A DNA stretch of 64,000 bases from Cornus controversa (GCA_026545225.1 CM048852.1:14523146-14587145), one strand, 5' to 3'. Counted from the stretch's first letter, positions 1-12,735 are shown. Numbers and translations are program-made. Notes: a model not told the origin generated them from the sequence alone.

Positions 1-1302
1 TAAGGTCATTAACATATATTTGAAGAATCAAAACTTTTTTTCTATGGTCTTGATGATCAAGATGCTAAGTCTTGACTAAGACCAATTGTTCATGATATAG
101 TCACATAGACAAACCAATTGGCTTGGATCCCAACCTATATAAATACTTGAGTGATCATATATCATGATTTCTAATTTAAACCACGTATGGACCATCCGAC
201 TTTCCTTGACCAAAACATTTCCATGCTAAACTTTTCCATGACTCGACTTCCAAACAAGGACCATCTAATCTTCCACAACTAAAACCTTATCTATATCACA
301 CATTTGCTCAACCAAAACATTCCTCATCACTCCCTCCCTATCACATATCCACAGCTTAGGTATGTGTAATGCACAAATGTAACATTTTATGTTATAATCC
401 CCATTTATGACCAAAAAGAAACTAGCATGCATTTCTATTTTAATTGCATATAAGAAAGCATTTTACAGCATCAAATCATGCTCACTTAGACATTTTATCA
501 AACACTTAGGTCACAAAATGCACCCATGTATTATTTAAACATCAATTAGCACATAATCACCTTGCATGCTCACATATTTTTCACATATGGAAATACATGC
601 AAGCACATAACTACATATTTTATCATGCAAAATCATGTTAATATCACATAGATACATACTTGACTTCAAAAGTAAACCACACAAACACATATATCACTAG
701 TTAGATGCTCTAACCATCCAACATACTCACAAAAATATATGAATTCATGAGTTAGACATCCATACCTTGGTTTAGAAGATATTCTAAATGATTTTCCCAA
801 TTTTCACTAAATCCAAAATCGCCAAAATACAATTATTCACAATGACACACATGTACATTCTAATTCCAAAAATGAGGTTTTTCAACAAATTCCTCAAATT
901 TTCATATATGCAATACATGTCTCAATTTGCACATTCAAGCGATTCATGCATTATACAATATATACCAACCATTTCTAATTTAAAGAAACATACATTTTCA
1001 ATTTAATTCAACAATTCATCTCCAAAGTCTCATCTCATCATATATAACACGCATATATCAATTTATACTGAAAACATGAAATTTAACTTGAAATGTAAGA
1101 CACAACACACACCCCTACCTCAATAGCTATAGTTTGAAGCTATTTCTTACTTTTACTTGAAAATCAACTTTCTTTAAAATCAATTCCAAATGGATCAATC
1201 TCAAGCCCTTAATGCATAGACTGTTTCTCTCTCTTTCGTCGAACTCCAATTATGGACCTAAGTCCCTCAAAATCAACGGAGAAGGGAAGAAATAGATGTT
1301 GC

Positions 1303-1338
<36 letters not shown>

Positions 1339-1786
1339 CATATATAATGCCCCATACGGCTAAATGAGAATGAGAAATGAGGGCTAGAAATTCTCCTCCT
1401 ATTTATAGAATTTTAACCTCCACTTATTTACAAGAATGCCACCACATTTTCATTAAACCTTCTCGGATTTGGTTTTCAATTTTTGTAACTCCGATTGACA
1501 CGAAATTGACTCCTTAGTGGGTCAAATATTTTATTTAAGTTACCATCTAAATTTAGAGTCATTCTGACACTTTCAAATTTTTTGGGCCCACAGGGCCCGC
1601 GTCCAGGGTCAATAAGACCCCAAAAAGTCAATTTTTGTCAAACACTCTTAAAACTTTTTCAAATCTTAAATAAGTTCTCTAAACATGTATTTTATATTTA
1701 AAACACATAAATAATCATTTAAATCATTAATATGACAATAAATGAAAATAACAAAAAATTGGATAAAAGTGGTCACGGTTCTTACA
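1..1786 (-). mobile_element. Tekay/Del-like LTR, minus orientation, cut by window edge
   Basis: The right edge reads, on the minus strand, TGTAAGAACCGTGACC, matching the LTR starts of the better preserved LTRs at 10240 and 28508. Shared blocks in the same order include CACCCCTACCTCA (near 1110) and a GGGCCCAC ... AAAAAGTCAA block (1588-1635). The right neighbour is not a polypurine tract but the interrupted integrase tail of another element. This is therefore a 5' LTR or solo LTR inserted into that element. The left end lies outside the window, so its target duplication cannot be checked. A (TA)n stretch lies at 1303-1344. No gene is seen in it. Confidence 0.6.
1303..1344. repeat. (TA)n microsatellite
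   Basis: Alternating TA with two single-base interruptions, inside the minus-oriented LTR. Confidence 0.9.
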
Positions 1787-1941
1787 CAGACCTTGAGCTT
1801 GAGAAATATATGTCATATGAGGAGCGACCGGTGGAGATTCTTGACACTAAAGATCAAGTGTTGAGGGGAAAGATGATTCCATTGGTTAAGGTCTTGGGGA
1901 GACACTACGAACTCAAAGAGGTTAGTTGGAAAAAAGAGTAA
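1787..1941 (+). pseudogene. Ty3/gypsy integrase C-terminal (chromovirus-type) remnant
   Basis: Reads DLELEKYMSYEERPVEILDT and then KDQVLRGKMIPLVKVLGRHY, ending in a TAA stop at 1939-1941. The pattern (YEE-P-V-ILD ... LR-K-IPLVKV ... W) is the well-known tail of plant chromovirus polyproteins, near or in the chromodomain. Everything upstream has been displaced by the LTR ending at 1786, so only about 50 residues remain. An ATG at 1732 lies in the LTR and is not the real start. It is followed by a polypurine tract and an LTR in the expected order. Confidence 0.7.
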
Positions 1942-2009
1942 GAAGTTTGATCCAACTAACTGAATTTGTTTCTTTTATATGGTACGTCAGATTCGAATAT
2001 GATATCTCT

Positions 2010-2023
2010 AAAGGTGGGGAGAT
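2010..2023 (+). other. Polypurine tract before LTR
   Basis: AAAGGTGGGGAGAT directly precedes TGTAGAGATCC, the LTR start. It is the plus-strand primer site expected between the polyprotein and the 3' LTR. Confidence 0.65.
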
Positions 2024-4446
2024 TGTAGAGATCCTAATTTTTCTTTTATTTTTCAAAATAGGAATCTAAATGTTTTGCATATTTTATAAGTATGATTTAC
2101 ATAGATGGGGAATAGTTTACTAGTTTAGAGGTCCGGAGAGTTTTATGACTCATTAGGCTCATTTTGAAATTTTGGGTCATCAGGACCCGGAACAGGGGTT
2201 GGGTAGGCTTGCGAATCTGGATATTTTTTTTAAAAATTTCATTTTTGGTTATAGACCAACTAAAATTTTTGAAGAGATGTAGAAGTGATTTCAAATCCAT
2301 AACTTCTTTCAAATTCAAAAATGAAGGTCGGGAAGGTACGTTAAATGAGTAAGGGCATTTTAGTCTTTTTATAATGTGGGGCTTATAAATATCAACTAGA
2401 GATATTTCAGCCATTATTTCTCTCTCTAAAATAGTCGCCCAAGCTCTTCCTTCTCTCCTCTTTGTGTTCTTCTTCTTCTCTCTAGATTTAGAAGGTGTCA
2501 GAGTTTGATTCGGAAGGTGTTGAAGAAGGGAAGTGTGCTCTACATGACAAGGGCTTCGCTTGGAATCGAACAAAGTCACGATTAGACAACTTTGAGAGTG
2601 ATGAAAGTGTGGGATAGCTTGAAACTAAAGTTATTGAGGTAAGGGGTGTGTCTTGTGTCTTCTAAATTCAAGTTTAATTTTATTTCTTGGCATAAAATGA
2701 ATGATTTTCATGTACAATATGATGTATAAATTTTTTAGGTTAAGTTTATTGTTTTATATGGAGATAAATGAGTTTCTTCTAAGTAAGAATGATTGGTATA
2801 TGTGTTACAGTGCATGAATAGATTATATGTGCAAAATGGTATATGCATGGCATACATGGGATTTTGGAGAAAAGTATGAAAACCTAATTTTGGGGGTTAA
2901 GTTTATGTATGTGTCTTATGATTCTTACTTAACATGCTAGAATTGAAATAGGACATGCAATGGGTGCAATACATCAAAATTATGATTGTGAATGCACAAT
3001 GTGAACTATTTTGTGTGAGTGTAGGGTGTGTCTCGGAGGTAGCTTATAATAAAGTAGTCAGGAAACATATTCCTGGAGGTTGAAAGTCCTCAAAACTTAC
3101 ACAATAGCTTGGTAACCGCATGAATTAGTAGTCCGTAACAACCATAGACTTGAGCTATGGGACTTCGATACGTATCTTGTGTGTGTGTGTGAGTGAAACA
3201 ATTCTGAGAGAAAGAGTAATTTGAGTCTTATATGTAACTTATGTGATTTACATGACTTGTATGAATTTTAATCCAATTTTTGCAATGTCATATGTCATAA
3301 ATATGATGGAATGTGCTTTAAGCATGACTTGTAATTGTGTGGTTGTCAAGTTAAAGTTGATGTGTATGCCACGAAATGAGTAGAAATGTGAACATGTGAT
3401 TAGAATGCTAGGAAGCACGACACGTAGTTTGTCGAAGCTTGATTTTGTGGTTATGCATTGAATATGAAATATGAATTTGAATGGATTACACAATACGTTA
3501 CACTTGAGCCCATTAAAATTGCTCATCCCCCTACACTAACACTTTCAGGACATAGCAAAGAGGTGGTTGAGGATGCATAACCATGAGTTGGACATAGAGT
3601 AGAAGAATTTCATTTTTGGGCTTTTATGTTGTGAAACATGTACATAGGTGTCCATGCCAGTTTGTGGCATTGTGGACTAGTTTAAAAATGATGTATGCAC
3701 ATTTTGACAATGGATATGTATGTTGGATAATGTATATGTATGAGAACATCATGTTTTCCTTATATATCAAGTTTGAAATGGTTGAAGGATGTTGAAAATG
3801 TATGTTTTTGAAGTATACGGATGAAATGTATAGAATTAGCATTTTGAGGTGTATGAGTATGTATTTTTGTGGGATTCTGTTCATATTTTGAATTATAAAT
3901 GCATGTATGGAGTTAGGAAAAATAGTTGGATATGGTAAAAATTGGTTTTGGACAATTTTTGAACTTTCGTTCACCTCATCTCTGCAACAGTCGACCGAAA
4001 TTGTGAGATCCTGAACTTTTGCATTTTGGGTACCTGTTTTAGACAACTAGAGAGGGGTTTCAGCCGACTGAAAGCTCTTTTTTGGCAGATCAAAACTATC
4101 ATCCAGAAGACTGACACAATTGGGTAGATTGGGATTCATTGAGCCCAGGTTTCAGCAGACTGGAAGGTGGTACCAGCTGACCGAAACTGGGTTAGAAGGA
4201 AACTCATGAATTTTAGAACATGAATGGAGGTGTAGACCTGTGTGGAGTCCATTGGGATGAATTGTGAAGGGTTTACGCGCATGTAGTTGTGTATGTGTTA
4301 CCGTTTCCATGGTTGGAAGATTTTAAAAAAAATTGTTGTGATCGATGAGAGGTACTTGAATATACGGATGATGACATGTGGTACGGAATGAACTGTCCAT
4401 CTCCTTTTCCTATACTAACTTAGGTATTGGAAATCGAGGCATGACA
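2024..4446 (+). mobile_element. Tekay/Del-like LTR, plus orientation
   Basis: Starts TGTAGAGATCC and ends GAAATCGAGGCATGACA, giving 2423 bp with TG...CA termini. It contains the reverse complement of the conserved CACCCCTACCTCA block (near 2638). It also holds a cluster of near-palindromes of the TTTCAGCCGACTGAAA type (3980-4195). A polypurine tract lies on its left, as for a 3' LTR, yet a tRNA-iMet-type primer site lies 3 nt to its right, as for a 5' LTR. It is thus best read as the LTR shared between two internal regions after unequal recombination. Confidence 0.7.
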
Positions 4447-4449
4447 AAA

Positions 4450-4461
4450 TGGTATCAAAAC
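4450..4461 (+). other. Primer binding site, tRNA-iMet type
   Basis: TGGTATCAAAAC, 3 nt after the LTR end. It resembles the standard TGGTATCAGAGC site used by Tekay and most plant LTR elements. Confidence 0.6.
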
Positions 4462-4501
4462 TCGATAAAGAATACGGTGTATTACTCTCACCCTCGAGTT
4501 C

Positions 4502-4538
4502 TTGTATCATTTTAGGTATGAGAAGTCAGGGTGTGACA
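4502..4538 (+). mobile_element. Fragment of a second LTR end
   Basis: This stretch closely resembles the last bases of the preceding LTR: TTTAGGTATG followed by AGAAGTCAGGGTGTGACA. It looks like the right end of a second LTR, with almost all internal sequence between the two lost. Confidence 0.45.
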
Positions 4539-4539
4539 C

Positions 4540-5400
4540 TTTGAATCCTCTTTTGATTAATATGACCCAATCTAAGATGTCAAAGATACATTGAGTAAAA
4601 AGAAACACATTTCCTCTTGACATTTTGGTTCTTTATTTCTACATTCAACTCATTATCATGCAAAACATAAGAGCGAGGAGTTAGTAAATAAAGACTATTC
4701 ACCAATGCACCAGTAACAATAAGATGTCCATTCAATTTAATTGAAAAACTTTTTCAAACTTAAAACATAGTTTTCAGAAATAAAATTCAAAGCTAAATAC
4801 TTAGACATCAAAATTTTCCACTCGTCCTGTGCATAAATATAGTTTAAGATAAAAACCCCTCACACTCTAAAATGCATGAAAAAAAAACACTCCTTAGAAT
4901 AGGTCACTCCATTGGAATCTTCAGATGTTCTAACCAACTTCATCTTTCTTACCCTTTCATTGACGGAACCTTTCACATAGTCTTGTTTATTGTTTGTCTT
5001 CCTTTTCTTGCTTGGTCCCCTAGACCCTGAGGGTCCCTTAGACTTATCATCAGAAGACATACTATCTTGAGAAGTGGATATAGAAGAAGAGTCATAAGGA
5101 AATGCAACTCTAATTCTATCAGCAAACATCCTGTCAAGCTCCTTGATGATATCCCAAGCATGTTTGTATCATATGAAATTTTGCTGTACCTCCTCAGACA
5201 TAGAAGTTATAATACAGAGTAAAGCAATTTCATTGGACTTCTGTCATTGCTCATATCTATTAAACTCAATACCTGTAGGTTCACCCTCTTATAAGGAGAA
5301 AGTTGGCAAGGTGAATCAAATGTTATCTTGTGAGCAATTTTTTCAAGAGCTCTGATGAGATCTTTCCTCTATTGAACATAATTAGTTAGTATGGTTAGCA
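4540..5400 (-). pseudogene. Decayed Ty1/copia gag to GAG-pre-integrase fragment
   Basis: Read on the minus strand, 4595-4540 gives HLRLGHINQKRIQR, the GAG-pre-integrase signature of copia elements. Upstream of it (4700-4640) are remnants of the protease-distal region. 5129-4860 is a lysine- and serine-rich stretch (KSKGPSGSRGPSKKRKTNNK), as expected for the gag nucleocapsid side. 5330-5140 resembles the gag helical region (SNEIALLCIITSMSEEVQ). Several frameshifts and stops are present. Catalytic protease, RT and integrase cores are not seen. Confidence 0.5.
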
Positions 5401-6479
5401 TATGAACAAGTGGATTGATGGGATTTGACATAGGGAATTTGAAAAACATATATTTATATAAGAAAAATGAATTAACATCATGCAATAATACAAGAACCAA
5501 AATAGCTCCCTTAACAATTAAACATAATAATCAGAATACTAATTACAGCGAAAGTAATACCCTGATGAGGGTACTACTCCCACTAATTAGTTGGACTTGC
5601 CCCATTATTTAACTTAGGCATCCCATGCCCCCTATGAGTAACTATTGATTTTCCTTTGGTCTTACTAGAATAATAGCTTTTACCATTCCGATGAGAACAA
5701 ATTCTATTATTCTAAGTCAAGTGTGTACCATTATCGATCTTAATATTTATCCAAAAGAAATATTACCATTCTGATGAAAACCATATTATAATGGAATAAT
5801 ATTGAGAAATCAATCTTGTATGCTCCATGCTTTATATTATCTCTGAAGGGGGATTAATATAAAACATCATACTATGATTGATAATGAACGCCGTGGGACT
5901 TTGTATTGTAAGATTCGTCTCCCACTTGATATTTTAAAACATTAAGAGTTTTTCAGTTTATAATATGCTTGCATATAATAATTAATTTGAATCTTTTGCC
6001 ATATTTCAGCAAATTTAGACTTCACCAATTTCAAAATTTGGAGAGTTTTATCAAAAATAAATTTCAACACTTTCCCAAAACAAATCTCTAATTATCTTTA
6101 AGAAAACTTTCAAGCCTATAATTTCTCATAAACTTGCAATAATCAAATTAATACATAATTAGATTCATGGGTCCCAATGCATGCAACTACCTTTGTCATA
6201 CATCTATACATCTAATTGCATACAAACACATAAACAAATAAGGAACAAAACTCATGGATTAGACATTTCTATAAAAGAAATACAATAGAAATAAAAACTT
6301 CAATTTCTAGTCAACTGCCTCTATGGTCTGGTCATTAGTTTAAGAGAAATCATCACCAGGCCCACCAACAAGTAGAAGAAGGTCAAACCATTTGCGTATA
6401 GCACCCAACCCGCACAACCCAAGGATATGCACACATAGGAATCACCCAGAGGTAACCCACGCATCACATAGCATAGTGA
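5401..6479. other. AT-rich stretch, no gene recognised
   Basis: No convincing coding sequence. It lies upstream (minus sense) of the copia fragment and could hold its 5' untranslated region and LTR, but no clear LTR edges or primer site were found. Confidence 0.4.
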
Positions 6480-7728
6480 CACACTATCATGCCCCGATTT
6501 TCATTCTTCGAAAACCAAGGGTAACTCGCACTTATCATCCATACCCTAACCACAATCACCCTTTGATATCACGCTCTGATACTAAGTTGTTACACCCTGA
6601 TTTTCGTCCTCCAAAAACTGAGGGTGAACAGTGTTATCACATCATCACCTCACAACAATTTCATACAAATTCAAAAGTATAAATCTATTCCTACACATGG
6701 ATATACATATCTCAACCTTAACCAACTACTACGGGCCTAAACCATGCCACGCTTGCATAGCCAACAAGAGGTGGCCTGTAGCTTTTTGGACATGCGACCT
6801 TGTGTGAATGGAATCTGAATCTGAAACCAATTCCATTGGATAAAGAATTCAAAAATACTCAATTTAAAAAAAGAATCACTCAAAACATGATCAAAATCAT
6901 TATCAAACTTAAAATATGATCAAAACTACACAAAATCAATGAATTTGGGTCTCAAAGAATCAAAATCCATGAACCTCTCAAGCTTGCTTCAAAGCTACTT
7001 TATCCTTGAAATTAAAATAACCATAATTGATCTATAATGTTCATATCATGGTAAGAACGCACAAATCTAGTCTCCAACATTCATTCTCTCAATATCATAC
7101 GTAAAAGCATAAAAGTCCATTCATTCCATTCCCACAAGATAATACATAATGGGAGTCCAAACCACATCCTTCCATTCATACATCAAAAGTCACATGTAAC
7201 CAATCTATAGTCATTACATGTCACGCCCCGGAACCCGGACAGCCGAGACTCCCCCGGACCGACCCCGAATCCCGAGTGTGAACCCATTCACTCAATCCCG
7301 TGAACAATCTCAATTACACTCATGCATTAGTATTAGGGTTTGATACCAAGCTATAATTTCCCGATTTCTAATTCTTGGAGAACCTGAGGTTAAACTGTCT
7401 ATTTAGCCCAATAGACCCTCATTACCCTCATTTACCGCAGAAGCTTAACTCAATTCTTGCATATGAATGCATATAACTCCATCTTAACCAACCCCCATGA
7501 GCCCTACATCGAGTCATATGCCTTAGTGGAAATTTATTTGTCCACACCTTTGAGAATCACTCACTTTCAAGCCTCAAAACTCACTATGCTTGAAATCTGA
7601 AACTAAGGCCTACACCATTGGATAAAGGATCCAAAAATACTTAAGTTAAAAAAAAACCACAGTCAATTCTGATCCAGAACAAAGAAATTACGTCGAAATG
7701 AAGTTTTGGAAAATGCTTTGAATAGTAA

Positions 7729-7972
7729 TTTCGATTGATCGAAAATGGGACTTCGATTGATCGAAAAAAAATCTCGATTGATCGAAATTCATGCAAAGTT
7801 TTCATTCTCTCGGGACCCCAGACCTGCAATATTTTGATTGATCGAAATGGGGGTTTCGATTGATCAAAATTTCTCTTGTCTGGACCCTAAAAATCATTAT
7901 AAATCATCACCCCTTCGCATGATCGAAATGGGGACTTCGATTGTGCGAAATAGGCATTTCGTACAATCGAAA
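7729..7972. repeat. Array of TTTCGATTGATCGAAA near-palindromes
   Basis: About eight units of the form TTCGATTGATCGAA or its variants (TTGATCAAAA, TTCGCATGATCGAA, TTCGTACAATCGAA), irregularly spaced by 10-50 nt. Each unit is almost self-complementary. The same motif fills parts of the Athila-type element at 18283-18405, 22320-22605 and 27030-27121. Confidence 0.8.
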
Positions 7973-8749
7973 TGCTCCCCACGGGACCTCCAACAACCCT
8001 ATACATGGTTCATTTGGAGCCCAATTCATCTTCTATCATTCTAGAACCCTTCATACATGATTAATAACATAAATGAAAGATTCCAACACCAATCTCACAC
8101 TCAAGATCACATTCATAATTGAATTCATACACCAAAATGAATCATTCTCTTTCACAAACACCATCCATTCATAATGGAAACATCATCAAATGAACAAAAT
8201 GCCACCATGGGTACTACATATATTAAACCGTTGTCTTTTCACACCCAACAAGTTTATAATCTAATATATACATCAAAAGTACATATTTCCAAAGTATAAC
8301 TTCAACTCAAAAAGTAAATACATGCCACAAGCCGGCATGGATAGCCACAAAAATGCACAAATCCAAAAGATAGCAAAGGGCTACTAGAATTCCACTTGGA
8401 CACTCATGTCCCATCCGTCATTGGCGCTTTATCTATAAAATATTTAGAATAAAGGGGTGAGCACCACTGCAGCTCAGTAGAGATACCCCAACCCACCTAA
8501 GTGCCGACCCGACACGACCTACGTAGATACATGTCACAACATTTCACGTATCATTCAACATACATCATGTTCACTCACTACAATGCATATATATATATAG
8601 GGATGCATTAAACACATATCATGCTTCATAATTCAAATGAAGGCAATAATCATACACTTGTCTCTCTCTCGGACTCAACTCGACATCCCAACATGATTCT
8701 TAACCGAATCATGAAACTGAGACACTTTTCCACACCATTCCAACTCCGC

Positions 8750-9046
8750 CACCGAGTATTTACCTACTCCAAGGTGGATAGACCACCGTCACCGAGTATT
8801 TACCTATTCCAAGGTGACTTGGCCCCCTTTCTTTAAACTCTCATCGAGTATTTACCTACTCCAAGGTGAGCAAACCGCGATCACCGAGTATTTACCTACT
8901 CCAAGGCAATTGGGCAACCTTTTTAGAATTTCCACCGAGTATTTACCTACTCCGAGGTGAGTAAACCACTGTCACGTAGTATCTACCTACTCCAAGGTGA
9001 CGTAACCACTCTAACGCCCTCTCCGAGTATTGACCTACTCTTGGCA
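8750..9046. repeat. Tandem hairpin repeats, CACCGAGTA...TACTCCAAGGTG
   Basis: Seven units of CACCGAGTATTTACCTACTC followed by CAAGGTG, about 30 bp each and separated by 8-25 nt. Each can fold: CACC pairs with GGTG and GAGTA with TACTC. The last two units are diverged. It is LTR-internal and not coding. Confidence 0.85.
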
Positions 9047-10240
9047 ATTCAACCACACTTCCCCATTTCCTCACAACAGCCCCAATATATGCATTTCGAA
9101 CATATAAACATCAAGCATTTAATTTCATGCCTCACAATGCACATGCTAATTGGTAAAACATATAGCATGCATTTCATCTCCACTACACCACACATATTTA
9201 ACTATACATGCAAAACCTAGCATAATATCCACATATGCTCACAAAACTTCACTTAAGCACATTTTAATCATGTTTCACAAATGCACACATTTTTCATATA
9301 AAGATAGCATGCATTTAACTCACTTACAACATATAGCACATATATATCTCACATTGCACATAATTACACATGTACACCACATTAAGCACATAAGCATATA
9401 TGCTCTCATTCTCCCATATTTTCATGCATTTGTCTCTCACATCATGCATACTAGGAGATATATATATTTATTGCATACAAGAGACTCAAGGGAAGAAGAA
9501 AACACCTCATCCCACCCCTCTTACCTCTCTAAAACATGCAATACACAACCTTAGCTCTCACCACTTCACCCGAAACCCTAGAATCGACAAGTAGATGAGA
9601 AAGAACACCCCTACCTCAAAAATGAAGGCCTTCCAAGCACTTCTCAAAATCTCAGCAATGTCAACCTTGCCAAACCACAAATTTGATCGGTTCAAAGGGA
9701 AGCCCTAGCCGTCCCCTACGTACCTCCCTTCTTCGGCGGAACTTGAATCACACCCGAAGACCTCCAAAACCTAGAGAGAAGGAAGAGAGAATAAGTGGGA
9801 GAAATATAGAGAGAGAAGTAGCCGTGAGATATGAAATATCTCTGCAGATTTGACCATTTAAGGTCCCTAGGTCACGAAAAGACCAAAATACCCCTAGGCC
9901 ACTTAACGCACCTTCCCGGACTCCTTTTTTGATTCTGAAAACTCCTACAGTCTCAAAATCACTACCTCTATTCTCTAAATATTTCATCTCAGTTATTCTC
10001 AAAAATAAATATTTTTAAAAAATTTTCGGATTCTCGGGCCCACTTAAGTCGTATCCCGGGCTCTGGTTTGACCAAAAAGTCAAACTCCTCCAATTCTCCT
10101 GAAAACTTTTCAAAACCTTAAAAACACTTCCCAAATATATTTTCCACACTCAAAACATGTTAAACACCACTCAAAATACATTCATGGCAATTATAATGCG
10201 AAAAATGCAAAATCGGCCAAAATTGATCACGGTCTCTACA

Positions 10241-12735
10241 ACCTCCCCTCCTTAAGGGAATTTCATCCCTGAAATTAGAATACTCATAGTATTTCTAAAA
10301 CCAGTCCATACCATGTGTATGGTTGAGAATGTTGGATTTTGTACTTGATACCAGGATGGTATGAGAGTGCTAGGTTAGAATACCTAAGGACGACGGGGAA
10401 TGGACATATCTTGTGTATAGTTAAGAAGGTTGGATTAAGTACCTAATACCAAAATGGTATAAGGGCACTAGGTTGGAATACCTAGGGACAACGGGTGATG
10501 GTTGTGGATTTGAGAATTTATGGTTTGCTATTAAAGCACTAGGTTTGAAAAACCTAGGGTATCAAAGTCATGGGTTTAAATACCTAAGGACGTAGAGAAA
10601 TGGCCAAACCAACACATAGTTTGGAGATAAGCAATGGTTGATAGTTGTTTGGACGATAGGTTTGATTACCTATGGACAATAGTGGAATGATTAACTCAGC
10701 TTGAGTGGAAAGATCAAAGTGTGGATGTGAGAAATTGATTTTAATTTGGTAATACTCCCAAAGTTGGTTGAGTTTGGATTTTAACTTGATGATTCAATCT
10801 TGTTGAATGAGCAATGAATAGATACCACAAGGGATGTTGCGAGTGTTTGAGTCCTTACAGATACTTAGGGGCTTATGATGTGTGGATAGATTGGTGATTG
10901 TTTACCAATGAGTACAGATGATGAGAGTAGGTTGGTTCGAACCACTCTAGATTTTGTGTTCTAGTATGTGTGTATACTAGGAGAAATTGGGTCGTGTTTA
11001 CACGCTTGCTCAGGCAGAGGATATGCCAGGACCGTACATGGTCAAGGGTATTTTCTTAGTTTTAGCCCGAGGGCTAGGGTATTGATTTATGTATCATATG
11101 TCATATCATGCATGGTATATGTTTATTTGATTTAGCATGTTATATGTTATATGCTATGTGGGATATGTGATTTATGTGACTGAGCATTGCATAAGAGTGT
11201 TGCATTTTGTGTCACATAGTTAGTAGTGGCATGTAGTCACCACTTAGAAATTTTGGTTCTGAGGAATGATAAACCTAGGTAGAGGTTTAGAGTGTGGTTA
11301 ATTGGGATGTCGGGATAGACATGTGAAGATAGACTTTGAAAACACAAGTCTGGCGTTGATGGAAATGGGGTATGAATTACCTTGAAGATTCACAACCAAG
11401 AGTTGGTGATTTAAAATTAGCGTTGCATTGATTGCACGACTATTGAGGATAGAGTTTAGTCAAATGACTAAGACAATTGGTGGTATTGTGATACCGGGAC
11501 TCTAAGCAGAGTATGTTTAAGGGGTGATTATTGAGATAGTCAGATGAAGACTCAGAAATAACCAAATTCTTTGAGTCGGTGAAACATATGATGATTGTTA
11601 CGTCTGAAAATAGGACATTGGGACTATGTGAAATGAATTGAGAAGTTGCATCATAAGTTGAATATGATGGTTAAGTGAATGATAAGTTGGTAATCGGTTA
11701 GAACCCTAACATGTAGTTTTTGAAGCAAGGATGGTTTCTTTTCATGAGAGGGAATGGTGGACGCAATGGACGTAGTCCAGGATATATACCGGGTTGGGTG
11801 TATGTGACTGTAGGTGATTGTAGGTGACCCCAAACTCTCATTGGAAGGGATTGTCTGAGGTGAAGCTCTATATGAAAGGAATTCTCTCTAATTATCAACT
11901 GGTTCCTTGGTGTGAAGGATGAAAATGAGAAACAGTTCTCCTCTTGAATAATGAGATTATGAAACTAGTGGGATGTAAGATCCTGGACTTGGCATTGGAT
12001 TCCAGTGGGTTGTAGTCTAGGAGATTGGGCAGGATTATGTGGCTTGCTGCTACGAGTACATTGTTATGTGGTTTTAATCGGCGAGTACACTGTCATGTGC
12101 CTTGCTGGTGAGTGCGCTTGTCATGTGCACTGGATTGATATGGTTTGTGTTGTGATGATGCCTAGGATATTGGACTAAGCTCGGGGATGGTATGCCAAAT
12201 GAGAGTCATGGTTGACAATGAAAGAATGACTTTGAGTATTGATGATCCCAAATGACGGGGATGTATCACTGTGAGTGATTGGTATGATTAGTCGAGGATA
12301 TTACCTTAGACTAGAGATAGAGATGGAGTGGATAGGTCTTGAGGTAGAGACTGTGGACTCTAGGAAGCAAGTGCTTCAGAGGAAAGTGAAAGTGAACCGT
12401 ACATGGGGTTCGGAGTTGCCCAACCATGTTACGGAAGTGGTTAATTATCCACTAGGTTTGATCATTTGGAATCGTCTATGCAACTTGTGATTGTCTCGGA
12501 GTTGTCCACTCACATTAGCTAGATCATCCCGTGGTTATACTACTTTAGAGTAGTCGAGGTGCACTGTTGTGCAAGACTTGAGAGTTATCAGTTAGGTGTT
12601 GCAAGTGTAACGCCTAGGGTATGTGGAGAGAGAAAGTGATGATTATTGGTGAGAATAACGTCCTGTATGGATTGGTTTTGGAGAAACCATGACTATGCTA
12701 ATTTCGAGGACGAAATTCTTTGAATGAGGGGAGGT
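10241..12735 (+). pseudogene. Degraded internal region between the two inverted LTRs
   Basis: 10241-10258 is a minus-strand polypurine tract (plus strand ACCTCCCCTCCTTAAGGG). 10984-11080, plus strand, reads GRVYTLAQAEDMPGPYMVKG, similar to the gag-protease junction of Tekay-type elements, but the protease motif after it is not preserved. 12310-12400 reads VETVDSRKQVLQRKVKV, a plausible decayed integrase tail. 12721-12735 is the plus-strand polypurine tract (TGAATGAGGGGAGGT). No intact RT or integrase core is visible. Most of the region therefore belongs to the plus-oriented element. Confidence 0.5.
10320..10590. repeat. Degenerate tandem repeat of about 100 bp
   Basis: Two units start near 10320 and 10420, each with GTTGGAT, GGTATAAG/GGTATGAG, CTAGGTT and GAATACCTA(A/G)GGAC. 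A third partial unit near 10530 keeps CTAGGTTTGAAAAACCTAGG. It is likely a decayed leader or spacer of the element. Confidence 0.6.

Larger units (their letters stand above)
7219..10240 (-). mobile_element. Left LTR of the composite (minus orientation, 3022 bp)
   Basis: TG...CA termini: plus-strand TGTCACGCCCC at the left and GATCACGGTCTCTACA at the right. It carries a near-palindrome array (7729-7972), a hairpin tandem array (8750-9046), a GGGTGAGCACC...GCTCAGTAGAGATA block, and CACCCCTACCTCAAAAATG near 9606. The minus-strand polypurine tract follows at 10241-10258. Confidence 0.8.

Noticed and set aside
2097..2579. 160-codon minus-strand open frame
   Set aside because: Lies wholly in an LTR, antisense to its transcription, with no recognisable domain.
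3624..4046. 140-codon minus-strand open frame
   Set aside because: LTR sequence; composition follows the AT-rich DNA, with no domain.
8750..9046. CRISPR-like array
   Set aside because: Spacers are short and irregular (8-25 nt), repeats diverge, the repeat sits inside a plant LTR and there are no cas genes.
9150..9554. 134-codon His/Ile/Thr-rich open frame
   Set aside because: Translation of AT-rich LTR DNA with CACAT repeats; not conserved in the related LTRs.
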